From assembly GCA_017625675.1 (NCBI GenBank), contig JAGAKK010000052.1, positions 1 to 50,224 of the forward strand: a stretch of 50,224 nt of DNA. The letters are read 5' to 3'. Source of the stretch: Clostridia bacterium. GTDB lineage: Bacteria > Bacillota > Clostridia > UBA1212. Shown in pieces: positions 8,179-16,331 of this stretch; the first letter of the stretch is position 1; each line of letters opens with the position of its first letter. The notes beneath the pieces are model-generated. The model made no database searches. It had not been told where the DNA came from and saw nothing but the letters and a program-made list of their open reading frames with translations. Both the position numbers and the translations under genes were made by a program.

Positions 8179-8775
8179 TTACTTACTTTCAAGAATAACT
8201 TTACGATTCTTGTAAATATATTCTACACCGGAAACAATTGTCAGGAGCACTGCAATACCCATTAAAATATCACCTATAATATATACGATTTTTTCGCCGC
8301 CTGCAGGAAATACAGGAGCTGCCAACAGCACTGAAAGCGCAGCGGTCTGGAAAACCGTTTTCAACTTGCCCAGCTGCCCTGCCGCAATAACAATACCCTT
8401 TGTGCCTGCAACCAATCTGAGCCCTGTCACAATAAATTCTCTGATAAGAATTATCATAGTAGCCCAGGCATATACTTTGTCTACACACATCAGCGCCAGC
8501 AAAGCCGCAGTTACAAGGAGTTTGTCTGCAATAGGATCAAGAAATTTTCCGAAATCCGTAACCAGATTATATTTTCTCGCAATATGACCGTCCACAGCAT
8601 CTGTGGAAGCAGCAACCACGAAAAGAATCAATGCAATTAAATCACTATACTTTACAAGAAATGAAAGACCCGGAAAAGAAATGCTTTGCATAAATTCAGG
8701 ATAAGGAAATGCAAAAATCATAAATACGGGAATCAATGCAATTCTGAGTAACGTTATTTTATTAGGTAAGTTCAA
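8179..8775 (-). CDS. pgsA: CDP-diacylglycerol-glycerol-3-phosphate 3-phosphatidyltransferase
   Basis: A 198-residue integral membrane enzyme making phosphatidylglycerol phosphate from CDP-diacylglycerol. The CDP-alcohol phosphotransferase motif D-x2-DG-x2-AR-x8-G-x3-D-x3-D runs from D59 to D84. Four or five hydrophobic helices fit the family. The start is TTG at 8773-8775, giving the typical MNLPNKITLLRI, with GAGAGGTG about seven bases upstream. It follows rimO, a common arrangement. Confidence 0.94.
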   Translation of the reverse strand: MNLPNKITLLRIALIPVFMIFAFPYPEFMQSISFPGLSFLVKYSDLIALILFVVAASTDAVDGHIARKYNLVTDFGKFLDPIADKLLVTAALLALMCVDKVYAWATMIILIREFIVTGLRLVAGTKGIVIAAGQLGKLKTVFQTAALSVLLAAPVFPAGGEKIVYIIGDILMGIAVLLTIVSGVEYIYKNRKVILESK

Positions 8776-8821
8776 AATTTACACCTCTCAATATCATTAA
8801 TAATATCTCTATAAATATAAA

Positions 8822-10237
8822 CTAAACCTGCTCTCCTGTCAAATCATATTCATCAGCAACCAATATTTTCACTCTGACGATGTCCCCGAGTTCAAGCTCA
8901 TCCTTGGCCACAAAGTATATCAATCCGTCGGAATCAGGAGCCTCTCCGTAAGACCTTCCTATATAAAACAGTCCGTCCTCAGAAACACCGTCAACAATCA
9001 CATCATACTCTTTTCCAACTCTCTCCCGATTCTTTTCAAGAGAGATTTTTTGTTGTATGAGCATTAATTCACGATAACGTCTTTCTTTCTCTGTCTTTCT
9101 GATCTGTCCCGGCATTTCAGCAGCTGCCGTTCCCTCTTCCTTCGAGTATGTAAAAATTCCAACTCTGTCTAATCTATACGAAGAAAGAAATTCCTTCATC
9201 TTCAGATGGTCGTCTTCCGTCTCGCCGGGAAATCCTGTAATCAATGACGTTCTGATAACACAATCCGGCATAACCTCTCTGAATTTTTTGATTACATTAC
9301 AAATCAATTCTTCAGAGCCACGACGATTCATCCGTTCAAGAACATCGTCACTGATATGCTGCAACGGAATATCTATGTAATGCGCCATTTTCTTGCTGTT
9401 TTTCATAGCACACAACAACTGCTCCGTAACCTCATCAGGATACAGATACAACAACCGTATCCTCTCGATTTCATCTATTTCATCAAGTTTTTTAATTAGT
9501 TCAGGAAGCAAGGAATTACCATCTTCGCTTATGTCAATGCCGTAGCGTGTAGTATCCTGAGCCACCACGATAATTTCTTTTACGCCCATGGTTGCAAATC
9601 CACGGGCCTCTTTCACAAGGTCGTCAATGGCACGACTTCTGAACGGACCTCTTATTCCCGGAATGGCACAGTAGGTACATTTATTGTCACAGCCCTCTGC
9701 CACTTTCAGATATGCATAACTCTTAGGCGTAGTCAGAACTCTTCCGATATTAAGGTATTCAAGCGACTCGTCAGAAATGTTATAAAAGTATTTCAAGGAT
9801 GGACTTTTTTCGGCCAGTGCACGGATTCTTTTACTATCAGGGTCAGCTAATACCACTTTCTCACCTTTAAGAACAGCCTCCACCGCTTCACAGATCCTGT
9901 CATAACCGCTTACCCCAATCACCGCATCCACCTCCGGCAATTGTCTGATAATGTCTTTAGCATATCGCTCTGCAAGGCAACCTGTCACTATAATTCCTTT
10001 GCAATGAGCGGTGTTTTTATACTCAGCCATTTCAAGAATTGCGTCAATAGCCTCTTGTTTCGCACTATCAATAAAACCGCACGTATTTATACAAATAACG
10101 TCTGCCTCCGCAGGGTCAGGGCTTAATACGTACCCTGCCTCCCTTAATTCAAAAAGCATTACCTCTGCATCTACTTGATTTTTAGCGCATCCGAGAGATA
10201 CCATTCCTACAGATATTTCAGATATTTTTCGTGTCAT
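8822..10237 (-). CDS. rimO: Ribosomal protein S12 methylthiotransferase
   Basis: A 471-residue radical SAM enzyme that adds a methylthio group to an aspartate of ribosomal protein S12. The N-terminal UPF0004 domain has cluster cysteines C17, C53 and C87 (LGCAKNQVD, NTCGFID, TGCLAERY). The radical SAM motif is C183, C187 and C190 (CDNKCTYC), and a TRAM domain occupies about the last 65 residues. CAKNQVD and NTCGFI distinguish it from MiaB. It lies 31 bases after recX and before pgsA. Confidence 0.95.
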   Translation of the reverse strand: MTRKISEISVGMVSLGCAKNQVDAEVMLFELREAGYVLSPDPAEADVICINTCGFIDSAKQEAIDAILEMAEYKNTAHCKGIIVTGCLAERYAKDIIRQLPEVDAVIGVSGYDRICEAVEAVLKGEKVVLADPDSKRIRALAEKSPSLKYFYNISDESLEYLNIGRVLTTPKSYAYLKVAEGCDNKCTYCAIPGIRGPFRSRAIDDLVKEARGFATMGVKEIIVVAQDTTRYGIDISEDGNSLLPELIKKLDEIDEIERIRLLYLYPDEVTEQLLCAMKNSKKMAHYIDIPLQHISDDVLERMNRRGSEELICNVIKKFREVMPDCVIRTSLITGFPGETEDDHLKMKEFLSSYRLDRVGIFTYSKEEGTAAAEMPGQIRKTEKERRYRELMLIQQKISLEKNRERVGKEYDVIVDGVSEDGLFYIGRSYGEAPDSDGLIYFVAKDELELGDIVRVKILVADEYDLTGEQV

Positions 10238-10268
10238 TTTCTTTCCGCCTTAAAATTCTTTTATTGAT

Positions 10269-10898
10269 TTAAAATATATCTTGTTCTTCTTCACCATCAG
10301 AAGAATGTTTTTCAAAAACCGAGATTATTGTACTTACAGAAAATCCTTTTCCTGATAAATATCTTTTAATCTTTTCAGCGGAATCTCCGCTTTTTCTTTT
10401 CTTTATATAAATATTCTCCGCCAAGGACTCATCATCAACACCCAGTTCCCCGAGGCATTCTGTCGCTAAGTCTTCAGTTATCCCCTTTTCTCTCAGCTCA
10501 GCAATCAAATATAGCCTGGAGCAATTCCCTGCATCCACTCTTTTTTTAATATGCTTCATACAAAACTTCCGGTCGTCAAGACACATTTCCTCTTCCAGCC
10601 GGGCAAGCACATCCTCAATGACGTCATCAGAAAAGTTCTCTTGCTTTAATTTCTCCCTGACTGACCTGGATGGTTTTAAAGAACCTCTCAAAAACGAAAC
10701 TGCGATCATATATCCGCGTTTTACATATACCTTCTTCATCAACGTATCGTAATCTACGCGCAAGGGTTCTTCAGTATCATAAAGACCGTGTTCAAAAAAC
10801 TCTTCGTCAGAAAAATATTCCTCCGACCCGTTCTCAAACGTCACAAAATACTTTTTTCCATCGTCGGTACAATAAGAAAGCACTTTGGCAAATTCCAT
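10269..10898 (-). CDS. recX: Regulatory protein RecX
   Basis: A 209-residue helical protein with three RecX repeats in the C-terminal two thirds (for example AVSFLRGSLKPSRSVREKL, HIKKRVDAGNCSRLYLIAEL, IKRYLSGKGFSVSTIISVF). RecX binds RecA filaments and modulates recombination. The gene lies about 100 bases downstream of recA, the usual pairing. ATG at 10896-10898 has AGAGGA five bases upstream; the frame stays open further up but without a ribosome binding site. Confidence 0.9.
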   Translation of the reverse strand: MEFAKVLSYCTDDGKKYFVTFENGSEEYFSDEEFFEHGLYDTEEPLRVDYDTLMKKVYVKRGYMIAVSFLRGSLKPSRSVREKLKQENFSDDVIEDVLARLEEEMCLDDRKFCMKHIKKRVDAGNCSRLYLIAELREKGITEDLATECLGELGVDDESLAENIYIKKRKSGDSAEKIKRYLSGKGFSVSTIISVFEKHSSDGEEEQDIF

Positions 10899-10998
10899 AA
10901 TTTTCCTCTTATGCATATTCTGCCTGAAGTCCGTACAGACACCAGGCAGAAACATTTACTACGTATTATTCTACAATTACATTAACTGACAATATCTG

Positions 10999-12051
10999 TT
11001 ATTCAGCATCTGACACAGCAGCAGTGCTTTCATCCTTCGCACCGGGATTGATCTTCTGAACAAAGATATCACGAACTTTCTGATCAACCTCTGCCATGAT
11101 TTCAGGATTCTCAGCAAGGTAGGTCTTCGTATTTTCACGACCCTGACCGATTCTCTGACCGTTATAAGAGAACCATGCTCCGCTCTTGTTAATAATTTCA
11201 TACTCAACGGCCAGATCAAGAAGTGAGCCTTCTTTAGATATACCCTTTCCGTAAATGATATCAAATTCTACGTCACGGAAAGGAGGTGCAACCTTATTTT
11301 TAACGATCTTCGCTTTAGTTCTGTTTCCTATAACCTCAGTGCCGTTCTTAATAGCCTCAACTCTTCTGATATCAATACGTACGGAAGCATAGAATTTAAG
11401 TGCGCGACCACCTGTAGTAGTCTCGGGATTTCCGAACATGATACCTACTTTTTCACGAAGCTGGTTAATAAAGATAGCTGTAGTATTAGACTTATTAATA
11501 ACACCTGAAAGCTTACGGAGTGCCTGGGACATAAGTCTCGCCTGCAGACCTACGTGGGCATCACCCATCTCGCCTGCAATCTCAGCCTTAGGTACAAGCG
11601 CAGCAACAGAGTCAATAACGATTACGTCAATAGCACCGCTTCGTACAAGAGCTTCTGCAATCTCCAGCGCCTGCTCTCCTGTATCCGGCTGTGAAACGAT
11701 AAGATTATCAATATCAACACCCAGATTCTTCGCATATACAGGGTCAAGAGCATGCTCGGCATCTATAAACGCTGCCTCACCGCCTGCCTTCTGAGCCTCA
11801 GCGATAACGTGAAGCGCAACTGTAGTCTTACCGGAAGATTCAGGTCCGTAAATTTCTACAATTCTTCCTCTGGGCAATCCGCCAACGCCTAAAGCCGCAT
11901 CAAGGCCTATCGCTCCCGTGGAAATAACATCTATATTCATGTGGGTATTATCACCCAGCTTCATAACTGATCCCTGGCCGTATGCTTTTTCAATGCTCGC
12001 CATAGCAGCTGCAAGGGCCGCTTTCTTATCCGCTCTCTTTTTCTCGTCCAT
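10999..12051 (-). CDS. recA: Recombinase RecA
   Basis: A 350-residue recombinase that forms filaments on single-stranded DNA, drives strand exchange and triggers LexA cleavage. Walker A GPESSGKT is at 69-76, Walker [11 protein letters not shown] at about 140-150, and loop [22 protein letters not shown] near 200-220. Length is standard. GGAGG lies six bases before the ATG. A consensus sigmaA promoter precedes it; I did not find a Firmicute LexA operator in the upstream gap. Confidence 0.98.
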   Translation of the reverse strand: MDEKKRADKKAALAAAMASIEKAYGQGSVMKLGDNTHMNIDVISTGAIGLDAALGVGGLPRGRIVEIYGPESSGKTTVALHVIAEAQKAGGEAAFIDAEHALDPVYAKNLGVDIDNLIVSQPDTGEQALEIAEALVRSGAIDVIVIDSVAALVPKAEIAGEMGDAHVGLQARLMSQALRKLSGVINKSNTTAIFINQLREKVGIMFGNPETTTGGRALKFYASVRIDIRRVEAIKNGTEVIGNRTKAKIVKNKVAPPFRDVEFDIIYGKGISKEGSLLDLAVEYEIINKSGAWFSYNGQRIGQGRENTKTYLAENPEIMAEVDQKVRDIFVQKINPGAKDESTAAVSDAE

Positions 12052-12079
12052 GGTAAACCTCCAATGTTTTTATGTTTCT

Positions 12080-12108
12080 ATAATACACCTTTTTCTCTTG
12101 TTAGTCAA
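12080..12108 (-). promoter_or_regulatory. recA promoter
   Basis: The minus strand has TTGACT (12103-12108), a 17-nt spacer and TATTAT (12080-12085), about 30 bases before the recA start. The rest of the gap between 12052 and 12270 is AT-rich, with no gene and no clear operator. Confidence 0.75.
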
Positions 12109-12270
12109 CTGCTTTTTGAAAACATCAAACATCCTTGCGATTTAACTTTTTTCGTTATTTATCGTTTTTTTTCGCGTTTTTAGTGCTTGAAATATTTTTT
12201 ATTAAAACATATTTTTTGTGTTTGTTATCGGGAAATGTTACAAATCAGTATCATTTATTTCCCCCTTGAA

Positions 12271-13050
12271 TCATAACTTGCTCTGAAAAAACATTACCCA
12301 GCTTGCCGGAATGACTTTTGACGCAAGGTACAAAAGCCTCATTGGAAACGTTGGAAAGCATATTTCCTTGCCCTTTAAGGCCGCCTTTATTGCCTTTTCC
12401 GCTACGTTTACAGGAGAAGTCATAAATCTGCGCTTATATGCAGGGATTTCCTTGCCGCCGTTTGCCAATTTCAGGAACTCTGTTTCGCAAGGGCCGGGAC
12501 AAACTGCTGTAACTGATATTTTCCGTGGTTTCAATTCTCTCCTCAAGGCTCTGGAAAAACTTAACACAAATGCTTTTGATGCAGCATAAACGGCAAAGCC
12601 CGGTTGCGGGAAAAATGCTGCACTGCTTGCCATCTCGATAATATGGCCTCCTTTATTTATATAAGGAAGAAAATGCGCTGTCACTCTGACTGCGGAGGTG
12701 CAATTCAGTTCAGTGCACAGGCAACTCTTTTCGGCAGACACTTTGTCAACGTTTCCGTAAAAGCCGCAGCCTGCCGAATTAATCAGCCAGGACACCTCAA
12801 ATTCACCTTCTGTTCCGGAGGATATTTTTTCCAAAAAATTATTATCGGTTATATCTCCGCAACAAACTGCAGAAAGAGGCCTTCCTGCAATGGAATCCAC
12901 CTTCCTTGCCACGTTTTCCAACAAATCCTTTCTCCTTGCTATCAGAAAAATTTTATCAAGCGTCTCTTTTTCTGCAATATCCGCCAATTTATATGCCGTC
13001 TGTTCCCCGATTCCGGAAGAAGCTCCCACGATAATTGCCGCTTTTTTCAT
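12271..13050 (-). CDS. Short-chain dehydrogenase/reductase
   Basis: A 259-residue classical SDR. The Rossmann cofactor motif GASSGIG is at 9-15, NSAG near 96-99, and the catalytic YxxxK sits in VYAASKAF. It resembles the broad-specificity DltE/YdfG-type oxidoreductases, but the substrate cannot be read from sequence. ATG at 13048-13050 follows GGGAGGG. It has its own promoter and is divergent from the surface protein gene. Confidence 0.85.
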   Translation of the reverse strand: MKKAAIIVGASSGIGEQTAYKLADIAEKETLDKIFLIARRKDLLENVARKVDSIAGRPLSAVCCGDITDNNFLEKISSGTEGEFEVSWLINSAGCGFYGNVDKVSAEKSCLCTELNCTSAVRVTAHFLPYINKGGHIIEMASSAAFFPQPGFAVYAASKAFVLSFSRALRRELKPRKISVTAVCPGPCETEFLKLANGGKEIPAYKRRFMTSPVNVAEKAIKAALKGKEICFPTFPMRLLYLASKVIPASWVMFFQSKL

Positions 13051-13090
13051 TGTCCCTCCCTGATTAAACACCGTTAATGCTTATATAGTT

Positions 13091-13119
13091 ATAATAAACA
13101 AATTAATATTACGGGTCAA
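13091..13119 (-). promoter_or_regulatory. Promoter of the SDR gene
   Basis: The minus strand has TTGACC (13114-13119), a 17-nt spacer and TATTAT (13091-13096), about 40 bases before the SDR start. Confidence 0.65.
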
Positions 13120-13144
13120 TAGTTCTTCATAGCGCATTTTACAC

Positions 13145-13182
13145 AATTCTGCAATTTACATAATTACGCAATCCACACAATT
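13145..13182. repeat. Phased AATT repeats between divergent promoters
   Basis: AATT or AATC recurs five times at spacings of 8, 9, 8 and 9 bases (13145, 13153, 13162, 13170, 13179) within a run of CACAATT/GCAATT units. It lies about 25 bases from both divergent promoters. It may be an operator array or a slipped tandem repeat; no regulator is identified. Confidence 0.4.
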
Positions 13183-13203
13183 GCGAGTTCTACAAAAAAA
13201 CAG

Positions 13204-13232
13204 TTGATAACGCGGAAAAGATGTTGTATAAT
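13204..13232 (+). promoter_or_regulatory. Promoter of the surface protein gene
   Basis: TTGATA (13204-13209), a 17-nt spacer and TATAAT (13227-13232) form a strong sigmaA promoter about 40 bases before the start codon. Confidence 0.75.
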
Positions 13233-13274
13233 TGCATTATCAAATATATCACATTTGAAAGGATGAATATTAAC

Positions 13275-14384
13275 ATGAAAATGAAACAATTGCTTAGCAA
13301 GATCGCTGTATCTGCTTTGACACTTTCTATGCTCGCTTCATTTGCAGTATCTGCAGAAGAGGCAGAGGGTGCAGACGGCGCTGCTACAGAGAATGCTGCT
13401 GCTACATACGTGTATGAGAAGCAGGGGTTCGATCTTATCGACGAAACCTTTATTAATATGCTTAACGAGCCTAAGCTCGACCAGTACCAGTCCATTGCCG
13501 GAAGCGGTCCTATTTTTAACTGGATGGGCGGAAGATCTGTTTTTGCTTTCTACAGCGGCGGAACTATGGTTGCTACAGATCCTGAGAAGGCTATTTTCGA
13601 GGATTCCCCTTCATTGGTATTCTATAAGACTGTAGATACCCGTGCGTGGATGCTTGCTGACTTCGGTCTTTACCCTGACCCTTCCATCGTTGTTGAGCTC
13701 ACTATGAGAGTAGATAACCTCTCCATTAAGGATGACACCACAGGTTTCTTCCAGATGTGTATCACAGAGGATCAGGCTATGTCTCCTGACGAAACAGGAA
13801 ACGAGGCATGGGGCGGAAAGATTTTCATTATCACTCCTACCGCTGACGAGAACGTTTACGAGCTCAAAAATAATAACGATGAAGTTATCACAACTATTAA
13901 CAAAGGCGAAGTTTATAAGCTCTCCATCGTTTTCGTTGATGAGACAGAGCAGTACCATTTCTTCCTTAACGATGAGTACGTTGCGGGCAGCGAGTCCACA
14001 TTCAAAGTTCCTGTTACTTTGATTACAGCCTTCAGATTCGATATGAACTCACCTACCGGTGCAGTTACCGAGGAATTCAGTGAAGTTACTATGGGCAAAA
14101 TCCTTTTCGACACCTGTGATTTCTATGAAGATGACGGTACCGAAAAGCCTGATGAGTCTGACGATCCTGTAGTAGAAACTGATGATCCTGCTGCAGAAAC
14201 AGAGGATCCCACCGCTGAGCCTACAGAAGCTCCTACAGCTACTCCCGCACCCACACAGGCGCCCACTACAGCTCCTACAGAAGCTCCTGTTGATGAAGGC
14301 GGTTGCGGCAGCGTAATCGGCGGCGGCGCAGCTATGGTTGCTCTTATGGGTCTTGCAGTTGTTGCTCTTAAGAAGAGACACTGA
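13275..14384 (+). CDS. Secreted, C-terminally membrane-anchored surface protein
   Basis: A 369-residue protein of unknown function. Residues 1-26 are a Sec signal peptide (basic start, hydrophobic core, likely cleavage after AVSA). The body (about 45-275) is beta-rich by pattern and recalls a concanavalin-like sandwich, but I recognise no family. A Pro/Thr/Glu-rich stalk (about 285-340, repeated PTEAPT-type units) leads to GCGSVIGGGAAMVALMG and a membrane helix ending KKRH. That tail has the logic of a sorting signal but lacks LPXTG. Start ATG 13275 has AAAGG rather far upstream; ATG 13281 is possible. The strong promoter and terminator suggest a well-expressed, monocistronic gene. Confidence 0.7.
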   Translation: MKMKQLLSKIAVSALTLSMLASFAVSAEEAEGADGAATENAAATYVYEKQGFDLIDETFINMLNEPKLDQYQSIAGSGPIFNWMGGRSVFAFYSGGTMVATDPEKAIFEDSPSLVFYKTVDTRAWMLADFGLYPDPSIVVELTMRVDNLSIKDDTTGFFQMCITEDQAMSPDETGNEAWGGKIFIITPTADENVYELKNNNDEVITTINKGEVYKLSIVFVDETEQYHFFLNDEYVAGSESTFKVPVTLITAFRFDMNSPTGAVTEEFSEVTMGKILFDTCDFYEDDGTEKPDESDDPVVETDDPAAETEDPTAEPTEAPTATPAPTQAPTTAPTEAPVDEGGCGSVIGGGAAMVALMGLAVVALKKRH

Positions 14385-14425
14385 GATCTGAAAACTAAAT
14401 TAATCAATAAACTTTGTTAAGTTTA

Positions 14426-14456
14426 CTTCCCGGCGAAGCTCGCCGGGAAGTTTTTT
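14426..14456 (+). terminator. Terminator of the surface protein gene
   Basis: A perfect hairpin with 11-bp arms (CTTCCCGGCGA / TCGCCGGGAAG) and a 3-nt loop at 14426-14450 is followed by TTTTTT. Confidence 0.9.
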
Positions 14457-14510
14457 ATATAAAGGCGTGGCTGCAAATAAGTGTTTTGTAGCCACGCCTT
14501 TATATAAAAA
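14452..14510. repeat. Long inverted repeat between two terminators
   Basis: Arms 14452-14477 and 14485-14510 are 26 bp each with one mismatch (core AAAGGCGTGGCTGCAAA / TTTGTAGCCACGCCTTT) and a 7-nt loop. The outer ends are the T and A runs used by the flanking terminators, so this hairpin could stop transcription from either side. Confidence 0.8.
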
Positions 14511-14537
14511 CCCCTGCAGACCTTGGGTCTGCAGGGG
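14506..14537 (-). terminator. Terminator of proS and the pur operon
   Basis: A perfect hairpin at 14511-14537, with 12-bp arms CCCCTGCAGACC / GGTCTGCAGGGG and a 3-nt loop, is followed on the minus strand by TTTTTATAT. It sits just beyond the proS stop. Confidence 0.9.
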
Positions 14538-14558
14538 TGAAACTTACTTATACAGAAC

Positions 14559-16286
14559 TTATACTCTGCTGTTGATATCTGCTTTGAGCTTTTCAACCAA
14601 CGCCTTGATCTCAGCCGCAGCATCGTCAAGGGAGAATTCAGTTTTAAGAGACTTATCTCTGAGAGATACCTCCACAACGCCCTTCTCGCAATTCTTGGGG
14701 CTTACAACCGCTCTTACAGGCACACCGAAGAGATCCGCATCTGCAAACATTGAACCGGGACGAATGTCACGATTGTCGTAAAGCACCTCAACGCCTGCAT
14801 TCTGAAGATCGTCATAAAGCTTCTCTGCAATTGCCTTTACGTCCTCGTCATCGTTTCTCAGATTGCATATCTCAACTTCCCAGGGAGCAATGGTAATAGG
14901 CCAGATAGGACCGTAATCGTCGTGGCTCTCCTCACAGATAGACGCCGCAAGTCTTCCCACACCGATACCGTAGCAACCCATTATAGGATACTGCGCCTCG
15001 CCGTTCTGGTCAAGGTAAGTCATATCCATTGACTTAGTGTACTTAGTGCCAAGCTGGAAGATATTACCGATCTCAATACCCTTGTTGATAACGATTGCCT
15101 TCTTGTGACAGCAAGGACACTCAGCGCCCTCAAAAATCTTTGCCACGTCTGCAAACTTCACGTTGCCAAGCTCTCTTTCAACAGAGAATCCGCGGTAATG
15201 GTAATCAACCTCACAAGCGCCGCATACAGCATCCTCAAGGCCCTTAATTGACGCATCGTAAACCACGGTAACGTTCTTCGGAAGTCCCATAGGTCCGATA
15301 AAGCCTGCCACAATGCCGCTTTCCTCGGTAACGATTCCGGGGTGAATTTCCTCACCTAAATAGTTGCGGAGCTTCGTTTCATTGACCTCAAGGTCGCCTC
15401 TAATAAATACCACAACGTACTCGTCCGTCATATTTTTCTGATATACCACAGCCTTGGCAAGATCCTTTGCATCAATCTTCAGGAACTGACAAAGCTCCTC
15501 AATAGTCTTAACATCAGGAGTGTGAATCTTCTCAAGGGGCTTCTGCTCCTTAGAAGCGTTCTCGATAATGCACTCTGCCGCCTCCATATTGGCGCTGTAA
15601 CCGCACTCAGGACAGATTGCAAGAGTATCCTCGCCAATGTCAGAGAGAAGCATAAATTCGTGGGAAACGCTTCCGCCCATCATACCGGAGTCTGACTTTA
15701 CGGAAATAAAGTTCTTCGCGCCTGCTCTCTTGAAGATTCTGTTGTACGCCTCGTGGCAACGGTCATAATACTTTTCAAGGTCCTCCTGAGACGTATGGAA
15801 GGAATAAGCATCCTTCATTGTAAACTCACGAACTCTTATAAGGCCGCCTCTTGCTCTGGGCTCATCTCTGAACTTCGTCTGGATCTGGTAGATCATAAAA
15901 GGATACTGAGTGTAAGACTCTGCGGTGTTCTTTGCAAGGTGAACTGCCGCCTCCTCGTGAGTCATACCAAGCACCATTTTGTTGTTGCTTCTGTCGGTAA
16001 AACGAGCCATCTCACTGCCGATGCTCATATATCTGCCGGACTCCTCCCAGAGGGTGGCAGGCATTACAACAGGAAACATTACCTCCTGTCCGTCGATCTT
16101 GTCCATCTCCTCACGGATAATGTTTTCGATCTTTCTTGTAATGCGCTTCGTAGGCATAAACAGTGAATAGATACCGTTGGCCATATATTTCATATAACCG
16201 CCGCGCACCATAAGCTTGTGGCTCTCGATAATACAAGAAGAAGGAGCATCCTTAAATCTTGTTCCCAATAATTCGCTTACTTTCAT
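14559..16286 (-). CDS. proS: Prolyl-tRNA synthetase
   Basis: A 575-residue class II aminoacyl-tRNA synthetase charging tRNA-Pro. It is the bacterial (long) type, with the editing INS domain inserted between the class II motifs. Motif 2 region KFRDEPRARGGLIRVREFTMKDAYSF begins at about residue 137, motif 3 GCYGIGVGRLAASICEE lies around 435, and a C-terminal anticodon-binding domain follows (IAPWEVEIC, then VEVLYDNRDIRPGSMF). It starts 45 bases after purL with no promoter or terminator between, so it is probably read on the pur transcript. Confidence 0.97.
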   Translation of the reverse strand: MKVSELLGTRFKDAPSSCIIESHKLMVRGGYMKYMANGIYSLFMPTKRITRKIENIIREEMDKIDGQEVMFPVVMPATLWEESGRYMSIGSEMARFTDRSNNKMVLGMTHEEAAVHLAKNTAESYTQYPFMIYQIQTKFRDEPRARGGLIRVREFTMKDAYSFHTSQEDLEKYYDRCHEAYNRIFKRAGAKNFISVKSDSGMMGGSVSHEFMLLSDIGEDTLAICPECGYSANMEAAECIIENASKEQKPLEKIHTPDVKTIEELCQFLKIDAKDLAKAVVYQKNMTDEYVVVFIRGDLEVNETKLRNYLGEEIHPGIVTEESGIVAGFIGPMGLPKNVTVVYDASIKGLEDAVCGACEVDYHYRGFSVERELGNVKFADVAKIFEGAECPCCHKKAIVINKGIEIGNIFQLGTKYTKSMDMTYLDQNGEAQYPIMGCYGIGVGRLAASICEESHDDYGPIWPITIAPWEVEICNLRNDDEDVKAIAEKLYDDLQNAGVEVLYDNRDIRPGSMFADADLFGVPVRAVVSPKNCEKGVVEVSLRDKSLKTEFSLDDAAAEIKALVEKLKADINSRV

Positions 16287-16331
16287 AATTTTAACCTCTT
16301 TTTAATAATTTCACATTTTCCACTCAAAGGT

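Noticed and set aside
12052-12270. LexA operator upstream of recA
   Set aside because: I found no CGAAC-N4-GTTCG-like palindrome near the promoter.
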